A stretch of 64,000 nucleotides of DNA from Sulfitobacter albidus (GCF_018200035.1 NZ_CP073581.1:1174501-1238500), one strand, 5' to 3'; positions 19,319 through 28,529 are shown, counted from the first letter of the stretch. Program-made: numbers and translations. The notes: generated by a model from the letters alone, not told the origin.

Positions 19319-20377
19319 TTGATCGTAGTCGAAGGTGACGATATCGCTCAGCGGGTAGCACTGGCAGGTCAGCACAAAGCCGTCGGCGACCTCGTTATCC
19401 TCAAGCGCGTGATTGACGAGCATCTCGACCTCGCCCTCTGTCACCCGCGCGCGGCAGGTGCTGCACACGCCCGCCTTACAGGCGAAGGGCGCGTCGAGCG
19501 CGTTGTCGAGGGCTGCATCCAGCAGGCTGGTGTCGCGGGGCATGGCAAAGCTGCGCGTGGCCCCGTCGAGTGTGACCTTGGCCTGCGTCATGGCGCCTGC
19601 GGCGGTACTGTCGGCGGCCACGGCGGCCTTTTTCGCGCGGCCCGGCTGGGAGGAGCCGAAAAGCTCGAACTTGATGTCGTCGTCGTGCATGCCGTGGTCG
19701 CGCAGGGCCTGTGCGATGCCCAGCATCATCGGCTCAGGCCCGCAGATGAAGGCAGTATCGACCGAGCCGACGTCGATCCAGCTGGCGAAGAGGCGCGCGC
19801 ATTTTTCTTCATCCACGCGGCCCGTGAAGAGGTCGATATCCTGCGCGTCGGCCTCCAGCACGTGGATCACGTTAACCCGGCCCATGTAGGTGTTTTTCAG
19901 GTCTTCCAGCTCGTCGCGGAACATGATCGTGCTGACCGCGCGGTTGGCGTAGACCAGCGTGAAACGCGAATTGGGCTCGCGGGTCAGAACGGTTTTCAGG
20001 ATCGACAGCACCGGTGTGATGCCGGATCCACCGGCAAAGCCGAGATAGTGGCGGGCCGCGTCTGCATCGAGCTCGGTAAAGAATTTGCCCATCGGCGGCA
20101 TCGCCTCGATGGTGTCGCCGGGTTGCAATTCGGTGTTGGCCCAGGTGGAGAACGCGCCGCCATCGACGCGTTTGATGCCCACTTGCAGGATCCCTTCATC
20201 GACGCCCGCGCAGATTGAATAGCTGCGCCGCAACTCTTCGCCGTCAAAATCGCGTTTGAAGGTCAGATATTGCCCTTGGGTGAAATCAAACCCCTCGGGC
20301 GCCTCAAAGGAGACGACCACCGCATCGCGGATGGTCTTGCGCACGTCGGTGACGGTCAGGGGCGTGAAACGGGCCAT
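19316..20377 (-). CDS. paaE: Phenylacetyl-CoA epoxidase reductase subunit
   Basis: This 353-residue reductase passes electrons from NAD(P)H to the PaaABC oxygenase. The FAD-binding motif RRSYSIC and the NAD-binding segment GFAGGSGITPVLSILKTVL lie in the N-terminal two thirds. The C-terminal plant-type ferredoxin domain has the 2Fe-2S ligands in CKAGVCSTCRARV and the fourth cysteine in LTCQCYP. The start MARFTPLTV (20377) follows the paaD stop by 7 bases; the longer frame upstream would overlap paaD. The stop lies within the start of the tandem duplication. Confidence 0.94.
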   Translation of the reverse strand: MARFTPLTVTDVRKTIRDAVVVSFEAPEGFDFTQGQYLTFKRDFDGEELRRSYSICAGVDEGILQVGIKRVDGGAFSTWANTELQPGDTIEAMPPMGKFFTELDADAARHYLGFAGGSGITPVLSILKTVLTREPNSRFTLVYANRAVSTIMFRDELEDLKNTYMGRVNVIHVLEADAQDIDLFTGRVDEEKCARLFASWIDVGSVDTAFICGPEPMMLGIAQALRDHGMHDDDIKFELFGSSQPGRAKKAAVAADSTAAGAMTQAKVTLDGATRSFAMPRDTSLLDAALDNALDAPFACKAGVCSTCRARVTEGEVEMLVNHALEDNEVADGFVLTCQCYPLSDIVTFDYDQ

Positions 20378-20384
20378 GGGTGCC

Positions 20385-20864
20385 TCAGATACATTTGAAA
20401 TAGTCGAAGGGTTCAAGGCAATCGAGGCAGCGCCAATGCGCCTTGCAGGGGGTGGAACCGAACTGGCTCACCCGCTCGACATCTTTGGATTTGCACTGCG
20501 GGCAATGATCGGGGCCACCGGCGGGCGAGGGGGGCGCGATGCCGTATGCCTCCAGCCGCGCGCGGCCCTTGTCGCTGAGCCAATCGGAGGTCCAGGCAGG
20601 CGAGATCTGCGTACGGATGCGCACGTCCTTCACACCGCGATCGCGTAGCGCTGTTTCGACGTCCATCGAGATGACGGAAGTTGCGGGGCAGCCCGAATAG
20701 GTCGGCGTCACGGCCACCTCAAGCGTATCGCCCTGCCACTGTACGCCCCGGATGATGCCCAGATCCACGACCGAGATCACAGGGATCTCGGGATCGGGCA
20801 CCTCGTCGAGCCATTGCCAGACGGTCTCGGTGTCGGGTCTGAGGTCCACGGCGGCGGCTACCAC
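20385..20864 (-). CDS. paaD: Phenylacetyl-CoA epoxidase assembly subunit PaaD
   Basis: This 159-residue protein has a DUF59-like fold (EVPDPEIPVISVVDLGII, and PTYSGCPATSVI with the conserved cysteine) and a C-terminal zinc-ribbon-like part with CPQCKSKD and CLDCLEPF. PaaD is thought to help mature the Fe-S centre of PaaE. The start is inferred as GTG at 20864, overlapping the paaC stop (GTGGTAG); the open frame continues upstream only antisense or out of phase inside paaC. It is thus translationally coupled to paaC and lies 7 bases before paaE. Confidence 0.88.
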   Translation of the reverse strand: MVAAAVDLRPDTETVWQWLDEVPDPEIPVISVVDLGIIRGVQWQGDTLEVAVTPTYSGCPATSVISMDVETALRDRGVKDVRIRTQISPAWTSDWLSDKGRARLEAYGIAPPSPAGGPDHCPQCKSKDVERVSQFGSTPCKAHWRCLDCLEPFDYFKCI

Positions 20865-21613
20865 TGCGCCCCGGGATAGGCGCGGGGCAGATACTGCATC
20901 TGCGCCAGCATGTGGCCCAGATGTTCGGTGTGCATCTTGCCGGTGCGCCCGCCCTGATGGGCGAAATCGCCGTCGGGCAGCGTCAGCGTCGCCTCGGCCA
21001 GCGTGGCGGCAACCGTCTGATCCCACGCGGGGCGCAGGCTGGCCGGATCGGGCATTGTGCCGTCGGCGGCGAGCGCCGTGTCGATCTCGTCGGAGGCGAA
21101 CATCTCGCCCACATAGGGCCACGCGAGGTCCAGCGCATCCTGCATCTTGGCGTGGCTCACCTCGGTCCCATCCCCCAGCGCGATCACGGTTTCTGCAGAG
21201 CGATCAAGGTGATAGGTGGCTTCCTTCACGGATTTTGCGGCGATCTCTGCGATGCGCGGGTCAGTGGATTGCGTGAGGCCCGTGAGCATCCCCTTGTGCC
21301 ACGCATCAAACAGGAACTGCCGCATCATCGTATGCGCAAAATCCACACTGGGACGTTCCACCAACAACACGTTGCGGAAATCCCAGACGTCGCGCAGAAA
21401 CGCCAGATCGTCGGCGGAGCGGTCCTTCTCCTCGACCTCGGCGGCATAGCCCAGCCACATCTGCGTCTGCCCGATCAGATCAAGCGCGGTGTTGGCCAGA
21501 GCGATGTCCTCCTCAAGCGCGGGTGCCTTGCCGCACCATTCCGAAATGCGGTGACCCAGCACCAGCGTATTGTCACCCAGCCTGAGCAACCCCTGAAACA
21601 GCGCGTCCGACAT
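20858..21613 (-). CDS. paaC: Phenylacetyl-CoA epoxidase structural subunit PaaC
   Basis: This 251-residue helical ferritin-like subunit stabilises the catalytic PaaA in the epoxidase. The family start LFQGLLRLGDNTLVLGHRISEWCG and the DLIGQTQMWLGYAAE helix are clear. The start ATG shares one base with the paaB stop (TGATG), and the stop overlaps the paaD start. Compared with PaaA the full di-iron ligand set is not expected, in keeping with a structural role (family knowledge). Confidence 0.94.
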   Translation of the reverse strand: MSDALFQGLLRLGDNTLVLGHRISEWCGKAPALEEDIALANTALDLIGQTQMWLGYAAEVEEKDRSADDLAFLRDVWDFRNVLLVERPSVDFAHTMMRQFLFDAWHKGMLTGLTQSTDPRIAEIAAKSVKEATYHLDRSAETVIALGDGTEVSHAKMQDALDLAWPYVGEMFASDEIDTALAADGTMPDPASLRPAWDQTVAATLAEATLTLPDGDFAHQGGRTGKMHTEHLGHMLAQMQYLPRAYPGAQW

Positions 21614-21954
21614 CACATGTGCCCCACTTCATCCGGCACATCAAAGAACGTCGGGTGGCGGTAGACCTTGTCGTTCGACGGATCGTACATCGCCTCCTTG
21701 TCGCCGGGGGCGGAGGCGTGGATATGCGCGGCCTCGACCACCCAGATGCTTACGCCCTCGTTGCGGCGGGTGTAGACGTCGCGTGCGTTCTTGATCGCCA
21801 TCGCCTCATCGGGGGCGTGCAGCGATCCGACGTGTCGGTGGCTGAGCCCGTGCTGGCCGCGGATGAACACCTCGAACAGGGGCCATTCGGGTTTGCGCGC
21901 GGGTTTGTCCGGCGCCTCAGACTTGTCGTAGTTCGTGGGGGCAGGGCTGCTCAT
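21613..21954 (-). CDS. paaB: Phenylacetyl-CoA epoxidase subunit PaaB
   Basis: This 113-residue small subunit bridges PaaA/PaaC units in the multicomponent oxygenase. The recognisable core is WPLFEVFIRGQHGLSHRHVG and the end VYRHPTFFDVPDEVGHM. It has a charged, lysine-rich N-terminal 25 residues. The start at 21954 (MSSPAPTNYDKSE) gives normal family length; the longer frame runs antisense to nothing but into paaA and is rejected. It lies 5 bases after paaA and overlaps paaC. Confidence 0.93.
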   Translation of the reverse strand: MSSPAPTNYDKSEAPDKPARKPEWPLFEVFIRGQHGLSHRHVGSLHAPDEAMAIKNARDVYTRRNEGVSIWVVEAAHIHASAPGDKEAMYDPSNDKVYRHPTFFDVPDEVGHM

Positions 21955-21959
21955 GTCGC

Positions 21960-22952
21960 TTACTCCGCCGCCAGCTTGGCCGCGCGCTTTTTCGCGGCGT
22001 GGGCCAGCATGCCCTCGCGCACCCATGCGCCGTCTTCCCACGCCTCTTTGCGCGCGTTCAGGCGGTCGTGGTTGCACGGGCCGTTGCCCTTGAGCACGTC
22101 AAAGAACTCCGACCAATCCGGCTCGGCAAAGTCATAGCCGCCCTTTTCCTCGTTCCACGCGAGTGTGTCGTCGGGGATGGTGAGGCCGAGGTATTCGGCC
22201 TGCGGCACGGTCTGATCGACGAATTTCTGGCGCAGCTCGTCGTTGGTGTTCATCTTGATCTTCCACGCCATGGATTGCGCGGAATGCACGCTGTCGGCGT
22301 CCGAGGGGCCGAACATCATCAGCGAGGGATACCAAAAACGGTTGAGCGCATCCTGCGCCATCTTTTTCTGCGCCTCCGTGCCCTTCACCATCTTCATCAT
22401 GATGTCGAAACCCTGACGCTGGTGGAAGGATTCCTCCTTGCAGATCCGCACCATGGCCCGCGCGTAGGGGCCGTAGGAGGTGCGCTGCAACGGCACCTGG
22501 TTCATGATCGCAGCCCCGTCAACCAGCCAGCCGACGGCGCCCATGTCGGCCCATGTCAGCGTGGGATAGTTGAAGATCGACGAGTATTTCATCCGGCCCT
22601 CGTGCAGCGCCTCGAACATCTCGTCGCGGGTGATGCCCAACGTCTCTGCCGCGCAATAGAGGTAGAGCCCGTGGCCCGCTTCGTCCTGCACCTTGGCCAG
22701 CAGGATCGCCTTGCGCTCCAGCGTCGGGGCGCGGGTGATCCAGTTGCCTTCGGGCAGTTGGCCCACGATCTCGGAGTGCGCGTGCTGGCCGATCTGGCGG
22801 ATCAGGTTCTTGCGGTAGCCCTCTGGCATCCAGTCCTTCGGCTCGATCTTGCCGCCCGCGTCGATCCGCTCCTGAAAGGCGCGCTCCTGCGGGTCCATCT
22901 CGTCGAGGGATTTGACGCCCTGGCCGGTGGATTTGATCATCTGTGCGTACAT
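21960..22952 (-). CDS. paaA: Phenylacetyl-CoA 1,2-epoxidase catalytic subunit
   Basis: This 330-residue ferritin-like di-iron oxygenase subunit inserts one oxygen atom into the aromatic ring of phenylacetyl-CoA. The iron-binding E-x-x-H pairs are visible in [13 protein letters not shown] and [13 protein letters not shown]. Length matches PaaA of other Rhodobacteraceae. It starts the tight paaABCDE block, 60 bases after the thiolase gene on the same strand, so all are probably one transcript. Confidence 0.95.
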   Translation of the reverse strand: MYAQMIKSTGQGVKSLDEMDPQERAFQERIDAGGKIEPKDWMPEGYRKNLIRQIGQHAHSEIVGQLPEGNWITRAPTLERKAILLAKVQDEAGHGLYLYCAAETLGITRDEMFEALHEGRMKYSSIFNYPTLTWADMGAVGWLVDGAAIMNQVPLQRTSYGPYARAMVRICKEESFHQRQGFDIMMKMVKGTEAQKKMAQDALNRFWYPSLMMFGPSDADSVHSAQSMAWKIKMNTNDELRQKFVDQTVPQAEYLGLTIPDDTLAWNEEKGGYDFAEPDWSEFFDVLKGNGPCNHDRLNARKEAWEDGAWVREGMLAHAAKKRAAKLAAE

Positions 22953-23012
22953 TCGTTCAATCCTTTCAGGTGCAGTTGCGCGTTCACACGCGTTCGAGAA
23001 TTAGGGATCGTT

Positions 23013-24218
23013 TCATGCGCGCTCCAGTATGAGCGCGACGCCCTGGCCCACGCCCACACACATCGTGCACAGCGCGTAGCGTCCGCCGGTGCGTTTGAGC
23101 TGGTAGGCCGCCGTCAGCACCAGCCGTGCACCGGACATGCCCAGAGGGTGGCCGATGGCAATGGCGCCGCCGTTGGCATTCACGTGGGGGGCGTCATCCG
23201 CGACACCAAGCGCGCGCAGTGTGGCAATACCTTGTGAGGCAAAGGCTTCGTTGAGTTCAATCACATCCATCTGGTCGATGGTCAGACCGGCGCGGGCCAG
23301 CACTTTCTGCGCTGCCGGGATCGGGCCGATGCCCATGACGCGCGGGGCCACGCCCGCCGCCGACATCGCCACGACGCGGGCCATAGGCGTCAGCCCGTGA
23401 TCCTTTACCGCCGCGTCATTGCCGATCAGCATCGCCGCCGCACCGTCGTTCACACCCGAGGCATTACCGGCCGTCACCGTCTTGTCGGGCCCGTTGATGC
23501 CGCGCAGCTTCGCCAGTGCGGCCTCGTCGGTCTGGGGGCGGGGGTGCTCATCGCGGTCGACGACCTTGGGGTCGCCCTTGCGCTGGGGAATGGTGACGGG
23601 CACGATTTCCTCGGCAAAGAGACCGGCAGCGTCGGCTGCGGCCCAGCGTTGCTGGCTGCGCAGGGCAAAAGCGTCCTGATCCGCGCGGCTCACGTGATAG
23701 TCGTCGGCCACGTTGTCCGCAGTCTCCGGCATGCTGTCGACACCGTAGGCATCCTTCATCTTGCGATTGATAAAGCGCCAGCCAATCGTCGTGTCGTAGA
23801 CGGCGTTTGCCCGTCCGAACGCCGCCTCGGCTTTGGGCATGACAAAAGGCGCGCGGCTCATGCTTTCGACGCCGCCTGCAATGGCCAGATCCATGTCACC
23901 GGCGCGGATCGCCCGCGCTGCCTGACCCACGGCATCAAGCCCCGATGCGCAGAGCCGGTTGAGCGTGATGCCCGGCACATCCGTCGGCAGGCCCGCCAGA
24001 AGGGCGGCCATGCGCGCGACATTCCGGTTGTCCTCGCCCGCCTGATTGGCGCAACCCATGACAACGTCATCCACGCGCGACCAGTCGACGCCCGCGTTGC
24101 GCGCCATCAGCGCGGCAAGCGGAGCCGCGGCCAGATCGTCGGCACGCACCGAAGACAGCGCACCCCCGTAGCGCCCGATGGGCGTGCGGACCGCGTCACA
24201 GATAAAGGCGTCTGACAT
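23013..24218 (-). CDS. 3-oxoadipyl-CoA/3-oxo-5,6-dehydrosuberyl-CoA thiolase
   Basis: This 401-residue thiolase cleaves beta-ketoadipyl-CoA (and the dehydrosuberyl intermediate) to succinyl-CoA and acetyl-CoA. The nucleophilic cysteine is in LNRLCASGLDAVGQAARA, the catalytic histidine in GGAIAIGHPLGMSGARL, and the second cysteine in CTMCVGVGQG. The start MSDAFICDAVRTPIGRYGG (24218) is the standard thiolase N-terminus. Its position at the head of the paa operon fits PaaJ; the alternative PcaF of protocatechuate catabolism is nearly indistinguishable by sequence. Confidence 0.92.
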   Translation of the reverse strand: MSDAFICDAVRTPIGRYGGALSSVRADDLAAAPLAALMARNAGVDWSRVDDVVMGCANQAGEDNRNVARMAALLAGLPTDVPGITLNRLCASGLDAVGQAARAIRAGDMDLAIAGGVESMSRAPFVMPKAEAAFGRANAVYDTTIGWRFINRKMKDAYGVDSMPETADNVADDYHVSRADQDAFALRSQQRWAAADAAGLFAEEIVPVTIPQRKGDPKVVDRDEHPRPQTDEAALAKLRGINGPDKTVTAGNASGVNDGAAAMLIGNDAAVKDHGLTPMARVVAMSAAGVAPRVMGIGPIPAAQKVLARAGLTIDQMDVIELNEAFASQGIATLRALGVADDAPHVNANGGAIAIGHPLGMSGARLVLTAAYQLKRTGGRYALCTMCVGVGQGVALILERA

Positions 24219-24248
24219 TGAATTCTCCGGTTCTTCGATTTCTGAAAC

Positions 24249-24323
24249 GTTACATAGCGCATTTCGCACCCCGGATCAAGATTTGTGTTACATCGGTTTT
24301 TGCACAACCGGTATTTCAGTAAC
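24249..24323. promoter_or_regulatory. Possible operator elements in the 315-bp gap between the paa operon and lon
   Basis: In the 315-base gene-free gap (24219-24533), the paa-proximal half is AT-rich and carries GTTACAT at 24249-24255 and 24287-24293, with the reverse complement GTAAC at 24319-24323 (TTTCAGTAACG). The arrangement suggests binding sites for a paa regulator such as a TetR-type PaaR, but no such gene lies in the window. The middle of the gap shows nothing clear; the lon-proximal end holds the element described separately. Confidence 0.3.
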
Positions 24324-24431
24324 GCATTTCTGCCCTGCGGCAAATTTCCCTCAAACCCCGCGCACTCTACGGTTGCCCAGAGGGGGGTGTCGCGCCATGT
24401 TGCATGGAAAGTCGCGCAACGACGTGCAGTA

Positions 24432-24468
24432 TTGAAACAGGCGGGAAGGGTGCCCAATTAACCCTTCC
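24432..24468 (+). promoter_or_regulatory. Candidate heat-shock-type lon promoter with CIRCE-like inverted repeat
   Basis: TTGAAA at 24432-24437 and CCCAATTA at 24453-24460 resemble the -35 and -10 of sigma-32 promoters with a 15-base spacer. The inverted repeat GGAAGGGT-N9-ACCCTTCC (24444-24451 / 24461-24468) straddles the -10 region with the same nine-base spacing as HrcA/CIRCE sites but a different sequence. It lies 66 bases upstream of the lon start. Confidence 0.4.
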
Positions 24469-24533
24469 AGAGGAAACGACCGATGTTGCCTAGTCAGGGA
24501 CAGGTGTCGTTTTGCCAAGATAAGGAAATGAGC

Positions 24534-26945
24534 ATGCAAGAGCCCCTGAACGCGAGCTACCCGGTTCTCCCCTTGCGGGATATCGTGGTGTTCCCCCATA
24601 TGATCGTGCCGCTGTTTGTCGGACGCGATAAATCCGTGCGCGCCCTTGAGGAAGTCATGGCAGATGACAAGCAGATCCTGCTGTCGAGCCAGATCGACCC
24701 CGGTGAGGACGATCCCGACAGCGACGGCATCTTCAAGGCCGGCGTTCTGGCCAACGTGCTGCAGCTGCTGAAATTGCCCGATGGCACCGTGAAGGTGCTG
24801 GTCGAGGGGCAGGCGCGGGTGCGCATTACCGAATATCTCGACAACGACAATTTCTTTGAAGCGCGCGCCGAGTATCTGACCGAAATGCCGGGCGATGCGG
24901 CGACGACGCAGGCGCTGATCCGCTCGGTTGCCGATGAATTTGCGCGTTACGCGAAGGTCAAGAAAAACGTCCCCGAAGAAGCGCTGAGCGCCGTCGCCGA
25001 CGCGACAGAGCCCGCGCGGCTTGCCGATCTGGTGGCCGGTCATCTGGGCATCGAAGTGGGCCAGAAGCAGGACCTGCTGGAAACGCTGAGCGTGTCAGAG
25101 CGGCTTGAGAAAGTCTACGGTCTGATGGAGGGCGAGTTGTCGGTCCTTCAGGTCGAGAAAAAGATCAAGACCCGCGTGAAATCCCAGATGGAGAAAACCC
25201 AGCGCGAATACTACCTGAATGAGCAGATGAAAGCCATTCAGAACGAGCTGGGCGATGGCGAGGACGGCAAGAACGAAGTGGCCGAGCTGGAAGCGAAGGT
25301 CGCCGAGACCAAGCTGAGCAAAGAGGCGAAGGAAAAGGCCGAGGCCGAGCTGAAGAAGCTGAAAAACATGTCGCCGATGTCAGCCGAGGCCACGGTGGTA
25401 CGCAACTATCTCGACTGGATGCTGTCGATCCCGTGGGGCAAAAAATCCCGTGTGAAGAAAGACCTGGCCAAGGCCGAGGCGATCCTGGACGCCGATCACT
25501 ACGGGCTGGAAAAGGTCAAGGAACGCATTGTCGAATACCTCGCGGTACAACAACGCTCAAGCAAGCTGAAAGGCCCGATCATGTGCCTTGTCGGCCCTCC
25601 GGGCGTGGGCAAGACCTCGCTGGGCAAATCCGTGGCCAAGGCGACGGGCCGCGAGTTCATCCGCATCAGCCTGGGCGGTGTGCGCGATGAGAGCGAGATC
25701 CGCGGCCACCGCCGGACCTACATCGGCTCCATGCCCGGCAAGATCATTCAGGCGCTGAAAAAGGCCAAGACGACGAACCCGCTGATCCTGCTCGACGAGA
25801 TCGACAAGATGGGTCAGGATTTCCGGGGCGATCCGGCGTCTGCCATGCTCGAAGTGCTTGACCCCGAACAGAACTCTACCTTCGTGGATCACTACCTTGA
25901 GGTGGAATACGATCTGTCGAACGTGATGTTCCTGACCACCTCGAACAGCTACAACATGCCCGGCCCGCTTCTGGACCGGATGGAGATCATCCCGCTGAGT
26001 GGCTACACCGAAGACGAAAAGCGCGAGATCGCCAGGCAGCATCTGGTGAGCAAGCAGGTCAAGAACCACGGTTTGAAAGCCAAGGAATTCACGATCGAGG
26101 ATTCCGCGCTGACAGGCATCATCCGCCACTACACCCGCGAGGCGGGCGTGCGGAACCTTGAGCGTGAGATCGCGAAGGTTGCGCGCAAATCGCTGACCAA
26201 GATCGTGCGCAAGGAAGCCGACAGCATCACCGTGACCGGCGACAACCTCGACGATTTCCTCGGCGTGCCCAAGCACCGCTACGGTCTGGCCGAAAAGGAG
26301 CACCAGATTGGCGTGGTGACCGGGCTGGCCTACACGTCGGTCGGTGGGGAGTTGCTCCATATCGAGGCGCTCCGCCTGCCGGGCAAGGGCCGGATGAAAA
26401 CAACGGGTAAGCTTGGCGATGTGATGAAGGAATCCATCGATGCGGCCAGCTCCTACGTGCGCTCGATCAGTCCGCAGATCGGGGTGAAACCGCCGAAGTT
26501 CGACACGCTGGACATCCACGTTCACGTGCCGGACGGGGCCACGCCCAAGGACGGACCAAGCGCCGGTCTGGCGATGGTGACGTCGATCGTGTCGGTGCTT
26601 ACGCAGATCCCTGTGCGCAAGGATATTGCGATGACGGGTGAGGTCTCCCTGCGCGGCAACGCGATGCCCATTGGCGGTCTGAAGGAGAAACTGCTCGCGG
26701 CCCTGCGCGGCGGCATCACGACGGTGCTGATCCCGCAGGAAAACGAGAAGGATCTGCCGGATATCCCCGACAACGTGAAAGAGGGGCTGACGATCATTCC
26801 GGTCAGCCATGTGTCCGAAGTGTTGGAGCACGCATTGGTGTCCAAGCCTGAACCCATCGAATGGGACGAGGCCGCCGAGGAAGCGGCAGCGGCAGCGGCC
26901 CTCGCGGGTCGTGGCGGATCGGGTGACAGCGCCGTCGCGCACTAG
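24534..26945 (+). CDS. lon: ATP-dependent protease Lon
   Basis: This 803-residue cytoplasmic serine protease degrades damaged and regulatory proteins. The N-terminal substrate domain (YPVLPLRDIVVFPHM) is followed by a coiled-coil segment. The AAA+ domain has Walker A GPPGVGKTSLGKS and Walker B PLILLDEIDKM. The protease domain has the catalytic serine in KDGPSAGLAMV and the lysine in GGLKEKLLAALRGG. The start is taken at 24534 (MQEPLNASYP) because AAGGAA lies 6 bases before it; 24528 (MSMQEP) is also possible. The C-terminus ends in an alanine/glutamate-rich tail. Confidence 0.95.
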   Translation: MQEPLNASYPVLPLRDIVVFPHMIVPLFVGRDKSVRALEEVMADDKQILLSSQIDPGEDDPDSDGIFKAGVLANVLQLLKLPDGTVKVLVEGQARVRITEYLDNDNFFEARAEYLTEMPGDAATTQALIRSVADEFARYAKVKKNVPEEALSAVADATEPARLADLVAGHLGIEVGQKQDLLETLSVSERLEKVYGLMEGELSVLQVEKKIKTRVKSQMEKTQREYYLNEQMKAIQNELGDGEDGKNEVAELEAKVAETKLSKEAKEKAEAELKKLKNMSPMSAEATVVRNYLDWMLSIPWGKKSRVKKDLAKAEAILDADHYGLEKVKERIVEYLAVQQRSSKLKGPIMCLVGPPGVGKTSLGKSVAKATGREFIRISLGGVRDESEIRGHRRTYIGSMPGKIIQALKKAKTTNPLILLDEIDKMGQDFRGDPASAMLEVLDPEQNSTFVDHYLEVEYDLSNVMFLTTSNSYNMPGPLLDRMEIIPLSGYTEDEKREIARQHLVSKQVKNHGLKAKEFTIEDSALTGIIRHYTREAGVRNLEREIAKVARKSLTKIVRKEADSITVTGDNLDDFLGVPKHRYGLAEKEHQIGVVTGLAYTSVGGELLHIEALRLPGKGRMKTTGKLGDVMKESIDAASSYVRSISPQIGVKPPKFDTLDIHVHVPDGATPKDGPSAGLAMVTSIVSVLTQIPVRKDIAMTGEVSLRGNAMPIGGLKEKLLAALRGGITTVLIPQENEKDLPDIPDNVKEGLTIIPVSHVSEVLEHALVSKPEPIEWDEAAEEAAAAAALAGRGGSGDSAVAH

Positions 26946-26968
26946 CGGCGAACCCATTGTAAAAGAAG

Positions 26969-26997
26969 CGCCCCGAGGGAAACCGCGGGGCGTTTTC
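26969..26997 (+). terminator. Terminator after lon
   Basis: CGCCCCG and CGGGGCG arms around a ten-base loop are followed by TTTT, 24 bases after the lon stop. A typical rho-independent structure. Confidence 0.8.
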
Positions 26998-27110
26998 TGT
27001 GTCCGGGGTGCAGTCATTTGAGGTCGCGCGGGTGGTATCACTGGATTTTTGATACGATGTTCGGTAAGATTTGGAAAAACAAATAATCAAAACCAACCGA
27101 GGCAGTGTAA

Positions 27111-27554
27111 ATGACCACATCCACAAAGAAATCTACCAAAACAGCTGCGCGCAAAACCACCAAGGTGAGCCCGCCGAAGACATCCCCCATGACCGCCGTC
27201 GACACGGCCTCCGCGCCCGAAGCGGCGATCCCGGACCCTGCGCTGGTCGAAACACTGAGCCCGGTTTTGGCCGGTAAGGAGCTGCGCAAAAAGGAACTTT
27301 TCGATCTTGTGGTCGAACGGTCGGGGCGCAAGAAAAAGGACGTCAAACCCATCGTCGAGGCCATGCTGGCCGTTCTGGGCGACGCGTTTTCCGAGCACCG
27401 CGAGATGCAGCTGCCGCCGCTTGGTAAATTGAAGGTCCAGCGCGGCAAGGAGCTGGGCGACGGACGGGCGTTGGTGTTGAAACTGCGACAGAAATCCGCC
27501 GTGCTCAACGCAGCGGATACGCCGAAAGATCCCGTGGCCACGGCCGCCGAATAA
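27111..27554 (+). CDS. HU-family DNA-binding protein with basic N-terminal tail
   Basis: This 147-residue protein has an HU/IHF fold in its C-terminal 90 residues (LRKKELFDLVVERSGRKKKD, then LPPLGKLKVQRGKELGDGR, the DNA-binding arm region). A 50-residue N-terminal extension, rich in Lys, Thr, Ala and Pro, resembles a histone-like tail. The C-terminal flank is also extended. It is a single-gene unit between lon and tRNA-Val. It probably has a nucleoid-architecture role; the tail is longer than in classical HU (about 90 residues in all). Confidence 0.85.
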   Translation: MTTSTKKSTKTAARKTTKVSPPKTSPMTAVDTASAPEAAIPDPALVETLSPVLAGKELRKKELFDLVVERSGRKKKDVKPIVEAMLAVLGDAFSEHREMQLPPLGKLKVQRGKELGDGRALVLKLRQKSAVLNAADTPKDPVATAAE

Positions 27555-27581
27555 CCGGGCCACGACCGGCCACCGCCCCCC

Positions 27582-27610
27582 TTGCACGCGGGGGCGGAAT
27601 TGGCTATTCG
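27582..27610 (+). promoter_or_regulatory. Sigma-70-type promoter of tRNA-Val(CAC)
   Basis: TTGCAC at 27582-27587 and TATTCG at 27605-27610 are separated by 17 bases and end 8 bases before the tRNA. Confidence 0.5.
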
Positions 27611-27618
27611 AACGGCAG

Positions 27619-27693
27619 GGGTGATTAGCTCAGTGGTAGAGCGCTTCGTTCACATCGAAGATGTCAGGAGTTCAAATCTCTTATCACCCACCA
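27619..27693 (+). tRNA. tRNA-Val (anticodon CAC)
   Basis: The acceptor stem GGGTGAT pairs with ATCACCC. The anticodon loop TTCACAT within CTTCG/CGAAG arms gives anticodon CAC (valine). The T loop TTCAAAT is present and the 3' CCA is encoded. 75 bases. Confidence 0.95.
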
Positions 27694-27780
27694 TTTTCCC
27701 TGCCGTGCCGTAGTATTTCATTTACATATCAAGGCGTTGTGCGGTGTATTTAATTCTTAATCCGCCAAGGCCAGATCGGC

Positions 27781-28332
27781 ATGAGATCCTTCCCTGAGCT
27801 TTACGTGCTGCGCCACGGTGAGACAGTCTGGAACGTCGAGGGCCGTTTGCAGGGGGGGCTGGATTCGGCCCTGACGGCGCGGGGCCGCGCACAGGCCGCG
27901 CGGCAGGGAGAAATCCTCGCATCGCTGGAATTGTATGGCTTTTCAGGTATTTGCAGTCCACAAGGCCGCGCGGCTGAGACCGCACGGATTGCGCTGCCCG
28001 AGGTGCTGAAGCTCAGCTACGATCCCGCCCTGCGTGAGATCGGTATGGGCGACTGGGCGGGCAAGGCGCGCGCGGATCTGGGCGATGTTGGCAAGGGATT
28101 CGACCTCTACGAGGCGGCACCGGGGGGTGAGGGCTTTACCGCGCTGGCGCGGCGCTGTGCGGCGTTTCTGGAGGGGGTGCAGGGCCCCGCCGTTCTGGTC
28201 ACCCATGGCATCACCTCGCGCATGATCCGCACGCTCGCGACCGGGCAACCGATTGAAATGGTGCGGGAAATCGGGGGCGGACAGGGATGTGTGTACCACG
28301 TGGCAGGCGGCGTGCAAAAACGCATCGATTGA
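27781..28332 (+). CDS. Histidine phosphatase family protein (phosphoglycerate-mutase-like)
   Basis: This 183-residue cytoplasmic enzyme has the phosphohistidine motif LRHGETVWNVEGRLQG at residues 10-25, a second arginine/glutamate region in REIGMGDWAGK and the second catalytic histidine in VTHGITSRM. It is shorter than cofactor-dependent phosphoglycerate mutases and closer to GpmB/CobC-type phosphatases; the substrate is not predictable. It sits between two tRNA-Val genes, a conserved-looking but functionally unexplained position. Confidence 0.88.
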   Translation: MRSFPELYVLRHGETVWNVEGRLQGGLDSALTARGRAQAARQGEILASLELYGFSGICSPQGRAAETARIALPEVLKLSYDPALREIGMGDWAGKARADLGDVGKGFDLYEAAPGGEGFTALARRCAAFLEGVQGPAVLVTHGITSRMIRTLATGQPIEMVREIGGGQGCVYHVAGGVQKRID

Positions 28333-28335
28333 GGC

Positions 28336-28363
28336 TTGCCAGCGCGGGCGGCTTTGTCTAAAC
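28336..28363 (+). promoter_or_regulatory. Promoter of the tRNA-Val(TAC)-tRNA-Asp pair
   Basis: TTGCCA at 28336-28341 and CTAAAC at 28358-28363 are separated by 16 bases and end 10 bases before tRNA-Val(TAC). The -35 is closer to consensus than the -10. Confidence 0.4.
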
Positions 28364-28373
28364 CGCTGCCACC

Positions 28374-28449
<76 letters not shown>

Positions 28450-28452
28450 TGC

Positions 28453-28529
28453 GCGGTTGTAGCTCAGTTGGTTAGAGTGCCGGCCTGTCACGCCGGAGGT
28501 CGCGGGTTCGAGCCCCGTCAACCGCGCCA
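28453..28529 (+). tRNA. tRNA-Asp (anticodon GTC), copy 1
   Basis: The acceptor GCGGTTG/CAACCGC and anticodon loop CTGTCAC in CCGGC/GCCGG arms (GTC, aspartate) are present, and CCA is encoded. The 77 bases are identical to the second copy at 30319-30395, with the LRR gene between them. Confidence 0.96.
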
